A stretch of DNA of 64,000 bases. Origin: Streptomyces sp. XM4193 (lineage in GTDB: Bacteria > Actinomycetota > Actinomycetes > Streptomycetales > Streptomycetaceae). Position 1 is the stretch's first letter, and every line of letters begins with the position of its first letter. The stretch lies in contig NZ_JALLGK010000011.1 in NCBI RefSeq assembly GCF_023072595.1, positions 1 to 64,000 on the forward strand, written 5' to 3'. The notes under the pieces were generated by a model. It had not been told where the DNA came from, did no database searches, and was given only the letters and a program-made list of their open reading frames with translations. Positions 59,749 through 64,000 of this stretch are shown in pieces. Both the position numbers and the translations under genes were made by a program.

Positions 59749-60456
59749 ATGGACAGCGACCCGATGGACACCTCCGCTCAGCAGCCGGAACGCGACCGCT
59801 CGCCCGACCCCTCGTGGGGACGGGTCGGACGGTCGCGTTTCGTGCGTGCGGCCCTGGTCGCGGGTGGGCTGGTGGCGGCCCTGATGCTGTTCAGCGGCCT
59901 GGTCGCACAGCCGTACGCGATCCCCAGCGACTCCATGGCGAACACCCTCAAACCGGGCGATCGCATTCTGGTGAACAAGCTCGCCTACCGATTCGGCAAC
60001 CTTCCGCAGCGCGGAGACGTTGTTGTCTTTGACGGGACCGGGTCGTTCACGGAGGCGACCGAGTCCGATCCGCTGGGTGACCTGGTGCGCTCGGCGGGCG
60101 CCGTAGTTGGACTCGCGTCGCCTCCGGGTAGTGACTACGTCAAGCGCGTCGTCGGCACCGAGGGCGACCGCATCAAGTGCTGCGACTCAACGGGGAGGCT
60201 CGAGGTGAACGGCAAGCCGCTGGAAGAGCCGTACATCCACCCGCAGGACCGGCCTTCCGAGGTGCCGTTCGACACGCTGGTGCCGACCGGCCGGCTGTGG
60301 GTGATGGGCGACCACCGCTCCGATTCCCAGGACTCCCGCCATTTCCTGGGCCATCCCGGTGGCGGGACCGTGCCGGTCGACAAGGTGATAGGCCGGGCGG
60401 AGCGGGTCATCTGGCCGTTCGGCAGATCGGCGGACATCGGGGCGTCCCGTGGGTAA
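59749..60456 (+). CDS. sipW: Type I signal peptidase, first of four
   Basis: A 235-residue membrane-anchored signal peptidase. One N-terminal helix (ALVAGGLVAALMLFSGLVA) precedes the catalytic Ser62 in IPSDSMANTL and Lys132 in YVKRVVGTEGD. No C-terminal membrane helix is visible, unlike SipX/Y/Z. Box E GDHRSDSQDSR is present. It cleaves signal peptides from exported proteins. ATG 59749 is chosen; ATG 59764 is an alternative. An 8-base overlap joins it to the next gene. Confidence 0.93.
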   Translation: MDSDPMDTSAQQPERDRSPDPSWGRVGRSRFVRAALVAGGLVAALMLFSGLVAQPYAIPSDSMANTLKPGDRILVNKLAYRFGNLPQRGDVVVFDGTGSFTEATESDPLGDLVRSAGAVVGLASPPGSDYVKRVVGTEGDRIKCCDSTGRLEVNGKPLEEPYIHPQDRPSEVPFDTLVPTGRLWVMGDHRSDSQDSRHFLGHPGGGTVPVDKVIGRAERVIWPFGRSADIGASRG

Positions 60457-61642
60457 GCGCGGAAAGCCCGCATCGGGGCACGGCCGTGCGGCGGCTCGCG
60501 GTCGGCACTCCTCCGACGGGGAGCAGCCCTCCGCGCCGACGCCGTCAGGTCCGACCCTGCGCGGGCCGGGCGAGGGGCGTGCCGCCCGGCGGCGTGCGGC
60601 CAAGCGCATCAAGCGGCGCCGCCGGCTCTCCGCCACCAAGGAGATCCCGATCCTGATAGGGGTGGCGCTGCTGATAGCGCTGTTCCTCAAGACGTTCCTG
60701 GTGCAGGCCTTCGTCATCCCGTCGGGCTCGATGGAGCAGACGATCAAGATCGACGACCGGGTGCTGGTCGACAAGCTCACCCCGTGGTTCGGCTCGCGCC
60801 CGGAGCGCGGCGACGTCGTGGTCTTCAAGGACCCGGGCGGCTGGCTGGAGCCCGGCGAGCTTCCCGCGGCCAACGACCCGCCGGTGATCAAGCAGCTGAA
60901 GCAGGGGCTGACGTTCATCGGGATTCTGCCGAGCGACGACGAGCAGGATCTGATCAAACGTGTGGTCGCCGTCGGCGGCGACAACGTGAAGTGCTGCGAC
61001 AAGAACGGCCGGGTCTCGGTCAACGGCGAGCCGATCGACGAGCCCTATCTCCACCCGGGAAACAAGCCCTCCCGGATGAACTTCGACGTGGACGTCCCCA
61101 AGGGACGCATCTTCGTCCTGGGGGACCACCGCGAGAACTCGGCCGACTCCCGCTACCACCTCAAGGACCCCGGGAAGGGGACCATCTCCGAGGACCTGGT
61201 GGTGGGCAAGGCCGTCGTCATCGCCTGGCCGTACAAGAACTGGGGCAGCCTGGAGGAGCCCGGCGCGTACGCCTCGGTCCCCGACGGCGGAAGCAGCGGC
61301 CCCGAGGTGACCAGCAGCGGCGCCGCGCAGCCGGGCAGTGTACGCGACGGACCCGGGCCAGGGGCGGGAGAGAATCTCCTGGTGACTCTCCCGAGCCCTG
61401 CGGAACTCCCGCTCGTTATGGGAGTGGTGGGCCTGCGTCGGTTGTCGGCCAGGCGGCAAAGCAGCGTGAGGAGTGGATGTGGGGGACTTGGCGGTTGGCG
61501 CGCGGTCCGGTTCTGGCGGAGACGAGCCCGAGGGGCGACTCGACGACCGGAACGAGCGACCTGGGGCCGAGCACCGCGAGCCGGCCGGAGCGCAGGAGCC
61601 GACCGGGGCCGGGGAGACCGATGCCACCGAGACCGGTGGTGA
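60449..61642 (+). CDS. sipX: Type I signal peptidase, second of four, with long C-terminal extension
   Basis: A 397-residue signal peptidase. After a basic N-terminus the anchor helix (IPILIGVALLIALFLKTFLV) leads to Ser94 in IPSGSMEQTI and Lys170 in LIKRVVAVGGD; GDHRENSADSR is box E. A hydrophobic segment LPLVMGVVGL near residue 325 could be a second anchor, followed by about 60 Arg/Gly-rich residues. This last part is encoded by DNA that also encodes the N-terminus of sipY in another frame (164-nt overlap). GTG 60449. Confidence 0.9.
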   Translation: MGKRGKPASGHGRAAARGRHSSDGEQPSAPTPSGPTLRGPGEGRAARRRAAKRIKRRRRLSATKEIPILIGVALLIALFLKTFLVQAFVIPSGSMEQTIKIDDRVLVDKLTPWFGSRPERGDVVVFKDPGGWLEPGELPAANDPPVIKQLKQGLTFIGILPSDDEQDLIKRVVAVGGDNVKCCDKNGRVSVNGEPIDEPYLHPGNKPSRMNFDVDVPKGRIFVLGDHRENSADSRYHLKDPGKGTISEDLVVGKAVVIAWPYKNWGSLEEPGAYASVPDGGSSGPEVTSSGAAQPGSVRDGPGPGAGENLLVTLPSPAELPLVMGVVGLRRLSARRQSSVRSGCGGLGGWRAVRFWRRRARGATRRPERATWGRAPRAGRSAGADRGRGDRCHRDRW

Positions 61643-62423
61643 CGACGCCGGGCGGCACGCGAAGCGCAAGAAGCAGCGTTCGTTCTGGCGGGAGCTGCCG
61701 CTGCTCATCGGTATCGCCCTGATCCTGGCCCTGTTGATCAAGACCTTCCTGCTGCAGGCGTTCTCGATTCCCTCGGACTCGATGCAGAACACCCTTCAGC
61801 GCGGGGACCGGGTGCTGGTCGACAAGCTGACACCGTGGTTCGGTTCGACGCCGGAGCGGGGCGAGGTCGTTGTCTTCCAGGACCCGGGCGGCTGGCTGGA
61901 CGGCCCCGAGGTCTCGGAGAACTTCATCCAGAAGTCGCTGAGCTTCATCGGCCTGATGCCGTCTGCCAACGACAAGGACCTCATCAAGCGAGTGATCGCC
62001 ACCGGAGGCGACACCGTCGCCTGCGAGGAGGGCGGTCAGGTCACGGTCAACGGCCGGACGCTGGACGAGTCGTCCTACCTCTTCCCGGGCAACATCCCGT
62101 GCGAGCGGGACGGGTTCGGGCCCGTCAAGGTGCCCGAGGGCCGGCTCTGGGTGATGGGCGACCACCGCCAGGACAGCCTGGACTCGCGCTACCACCAGCA
62201 GCTCCCGGGCAAGGGCACGATCTCCGAGGAGGACGTCGTGGGCCGCGCGGTGGTCATCGGCTGGCCGCCCAACAGGTGGAGCACGCTTGCGGTGCCCGAC
62301 GCCTACGACCAGAACCTCTCCGCCGCCGGAGCAGCGACGCCTGCCGCCCTCGGGCTGCTCGGCGCGCTGCCGATCGTCCTGGTGCGCAGGAGGCGCCTGC
62401 TGCGCGCCGACCAGGGCGACTGA
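61479..62423 (+). CDS. sipY: Type I signal peptidase, third of four
   Basis: A 314-residue signal peptidase. The first 65 residues are a polar Gly/Glu/Asp/Arg-rich cytoplasmic region, then a membrane anchor (LPLLIGIALILALLIKTFLL), Ser101 in IPSDSMQNTL and Lys170 in LIKRVIATGGD. A C-terminal hydrophobic helix (AALGLLGALPIVLV) ends in RRRR. GTG 61479 has GAGGAG upstream and gives VGDLAVGARS; GTG 61473 adds two residues. The cytoplasmic N-terminus lies inside the end of sipX. Confidence 0.93.
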   Translation: MGDLAVGARSGSGGDEPEGRLDDRNERPGAEHREPAGAQEPTGAGETDATETGGDDAGRHAKRKKQRSFWRELPLLIGIALILALLIKTFLLQAFSIPSDSMQNTLQRGDRVLVDKLTPWFGSTPERGEVVVFQDPGGWLDGPEVSENFIQKSLSFIGLMPSANDKDLIKRVIATGGDTVACEEGGQVTVNGRTLDESSYLFPGNIPCERDGFGPVKVPEGRLWVMGDHRQDSLDSRYHQQLPGKGTISEEDVVGRAVVIGWPPNRWSTLAVPDAYDQNLSAAGAATPAALGLLGALPIVLVRRRRLLRADQGD

Positions 62424-62544
62424 GCGGAACCATGTGGCGGGCCGCACGGCCGGTCCGGCCGATTCTCGGCCGCCGGCCGCTCCGCGGTGAGTGAAGTGAC
62501 TCGGCGGTAGGGTGCGCCCAGGCCGGCGGATCTCGGGAGCTGTG

Positions 62545-63273
62545 ATGAGCACTGACACGGAAGAACGAGCGGGACGGCAGGCCCGTACGGGACACGCGAT
62601 CTCCTCGGTCGCGGTGGCGCTGGGCTGCGTACTGTTCCTGGGCGGCTTCGCCTGGGGCGCGTACCAGTACCAGCCGTACACCGTCCCGACGGACTCGATG
62701 ACCCCGACGGTCTCCGCGGGTGAGCGCGTGCTCGCCCAGCGCATCGACGGCTCGGAGGTCCGCCGCGGCGACGTCGTCGTCTTCGAGGACTCGCAGTGGG
62801 GCGACATGCCGATGCTCAAGCGGGTGGTCGGGGTCGGCGGCGACAAGGTCGTCTGCTGCGACAGCCAGGGCCGCCTCGCCGTCAACGGCACTCCGGTCGA
62901 GGAGCCGTACCGCAGCGGCGGCAAGCGTGCCTCGCCGACCGACTTCAGCGCCACCGTCCCCTCCGGCAGGCTCTTCCTGCTCGGCGACAAGAGGGACAGC
63001 TCCCTGGACTCCCGCGAGCACCTGGAGGACAGCGCGGAAGGCGCCGTGCGACGGGACACGGTGCGTGCCAGGGTCGACGCGACCGTCTGGCCGATGGGGG
63101 ACGCGGGGAGGGTCGGCCGGCCGGCCGCGTTCGCCGAGCTGCCGGGAGGTGTCTCCGCGCCGGGTCCGCTGGAGCCGGTGCTGTGGACCTCCGGGGTCGG
63201 CGTGGCCCTGATACTGGCGGGCGCCGCGTACGGCCCGTTTGCGCGGCGGGGCGGACGGCAGGCTGCACCCTGA
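62545..63273 (+). CDS. sipZ: Type I signal peptidase, fourth of four
   Basis: A 242-residue signal peptidase. Anchor VAVALGCVLFLGGFAWGAY, Ser51 in VPTDSMTPTV, Lys92 in MLKRVVGVGGDK, and a C-terminal helix (SGVGVALILAGAAYGPFA). ATG 62545 has GGGAGC upstream. A gap of 121 bases before it fits the report in S. lividans that sipZ begins a separate transcript from sipWXY. It is the most divergent of the four copies. Confidence 0.92.
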   Translation: MSTDTEERAGRQARTGHAISSVAVALGCVLFLGGFAWGAYQYQPYTVPTDSMTPTVSAGERVLAQRIDGSEVRRGDVVVFEDSQWGDMPMLKRVVGVGGDKVVCCDSQGRLAVNGTPVEEPYRSGGKRASPTDFSATVPSGRLFLLGDKRDSSLDSREHLEDSAEGAVRRDTVRARVDATVWPMGDAGRVGRPAAFAELPGGVSAPGPLEPVLWTSGVGVALILAGAAYGPFARRGGRQAAP

Positions 63274-63313
63274 CGCACAATGGGGGAACGCACGGCTGAA
63301 GGGGAACACCGCC

Positions 63314-63637
63314 ATGAGCGCCGAGGATCTCGAGAAGTACGAAACCGAGATGGAGCTGAAGCTCTACCGGGAGTACCGGGATGTCGTCGGTCTGTTCAAG
63401 TACGTGATCGAGACCGAGCGGCGTTTCTATCTCACGAACGACTACGAGATGCATGTCCACTCCGACCAGGGCGAGGTCTTCTTCGAGGTCGCCATGGCGG
63501 ACGCCTGGGTCTGGGACATGTACCGACCCGCCCGCTTCGTCAAGCAGGTACGGGTGCTGACGTTCAAGGACGTGAACATCGAGGAGCTCAACAAGAGCGA
63601 CCTCAATCTGCCGGAGGACTCCGGCTTCGGCACCTGA
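63314..63637 (+). CDS. DUF2469 protein
   Basis: A 107-residue acidic protein conserved across actinobacteria (MSAEDLEKYETEMELKLYRE at the N-terminus; FYLTNDYEMHVHS; WVWDMYRPARFVKQVRV). It is usually found after the signal peptidase genes and before ribonuclease HII or YraN genes. No enzymatic motif is known. ATG 63314 follows GGGGAAC. Confidence 0.93.
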   Translation: MSAEDLEKYETEMELKLYREYRDVVGLFKYVIETERRFYLTNDYEMHVHSDQGEVFFEVAMADAWVWDMYRPARFVKQVRVLTFKDVNIEELNKSDLNLPEDSGFGT

Positions 63638-64000
63638 CGCCGCCCTCCGCGCCGCCCTCCGCGCCGCTGTCCGCCGTCCCGGTACGGGTGTCTCCCGGTG
63701 CCCGTACCGGCGGTGCGGCCAGCGCGTCGAGCGGGGCGGAGGTCGTCATGGGTGCCCCTTCGCCGACCGATCGGTTCGCTCGTGCCTGTGCCTGTGCCTG
63801 TGCATGCGCGGCTCCTGGAGGGTGCGCGCGTCTGTGCCGTGTGCGCGTCCCGGCCGTGCTCGGAGTCGAAGGTATCTCCAAGATCACCGCAGTGCGACGG
63901 TCGTCCGGCCGGAATCACCCGATGACGCGAATCCTTCGCTTTCGCCGGAACGAGCCGGTGCGTATCAGGTAGAGGCGCCCGGTTCGCGGGTGCGACGCGA
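63638..64000. other. 363-bp region at the window end
   Basis: No gene supported. It begins with a 12-bp repeat CCGCCCTCCGCG-type block (63641-63670), then the hairpin at 63679-63710, and a short 6-bp repeat GTGCCT x3 (63785-63802). A following gene may begin beyond 64000. Confidence 0.5.
63679..63710 (+). terminator. Hairpin after the DUF2469 gene
   Basis: A perfect 10-bp stem CCGGTACGGG/CCCGTACCGG (63679-63688 with 63701-63710) with a 12-base loop. Probable terminator; no T-run. Confidence 0.6.

Noticed and set aside
63785..63802. Short 6-bp repeat GTGCCT x3 near the window end
   Set aside because: Only three copies; treated as noise in a G/C-rich intergenic region.

Overview
The window is a stretch of GC-rich actinobacterial chromosome, almost certainly Streptomyces. 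The evidence is the strong third-position G/C bias, the frequent GTG and TTG starts, the HU protein with a histone-H1-like tail, NsdA, the non-discriminating GluRS next to tRNA-Gln and tRNA-Glu, and the run of four type I signal peptidases after rplS. The gene order matches, as far as I recall, the conserved core region of Streptomyces chromosomes around ndgR-leuCD, smc-ftsY and ffh-rpsP-trmD-rplS. I saw no insertion sequence, prophage, CRISPR array or obvious genomic island.

Region by region. (1) 1-8.4 kb holds two tandem conservons, each encoding a CvnA membrane ATPase sensor, a CvnB roadblock protein, a CvnC DUF742 protein and a CvnD Ras-like GTPase. The first lacks the 5' part of cvnA. 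The B and D genes of the two units are almost identical in DNA while A and C have diverged. (2) 8.4-11.7 kb carries a FAH-family enzyme, gltX, and a tRNA-Gln, tRNA-Glu, tRNA-Glu cluster. (3) 11.8-16.2 kb carries a MerR-type regulator divergent from a DUF4188 gene with a 48-bp palindrome between them, then the IclR regulator ndgR divergent from leuCD. (4) 16.4-24.7 kb carries hupS, cofC, an acyltransferase, gpsA, ddl, a stand-alone RAM-domain protein, and thiL-thiD. (5) 24.8-38 kb carries rpmB, a DAK2 protein, recG, a serine hydrolase, rsmD-coaD, a DivIVA-like coiled-coil protein, the DUF177-rpmF-rnc group, mutM, a secreted CAP protein and acylphosphatase. (6) 38.3-48.2 kb carries a small coiled-coil gene, smc, glcP, ftsY, a prim-pol-like orphan and nsdA. 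(7) 48.5-55.6 kb carries the nitrogen operon amtB-glnK-glnD with a GlnR-type box, then ffh and a methyltransferase. (8) 56.2-63.6 kb carries a SprT-like gene, the rpsP-khpA-rimM-trmD-rplS translation operon, sipW-X-Y-Z and a DUF2469 gene.

The genes are mostly housekeeping and fit together by pathway: SRP targeting (ftsY, ffh) with signal peptide cleavage (sipWXYZ); ribosome parts and maturation (rpmB, rpmF, rpsP, rplS, rimM, trmD, rsmD, rnc); nitrogen sensing (amtB, glnK, glnD); chromosome organisation (smc, hupS). The least ordinary signals are the homogenised cvnB/cvnD copies, the large palindromes at 12606-12653 and 50195-50222, the 164-nt sipX/sipY overlap, and small uncharacterised genes beside smc, hupS and ftsY. 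I did not find a convincing new multi-gene system.
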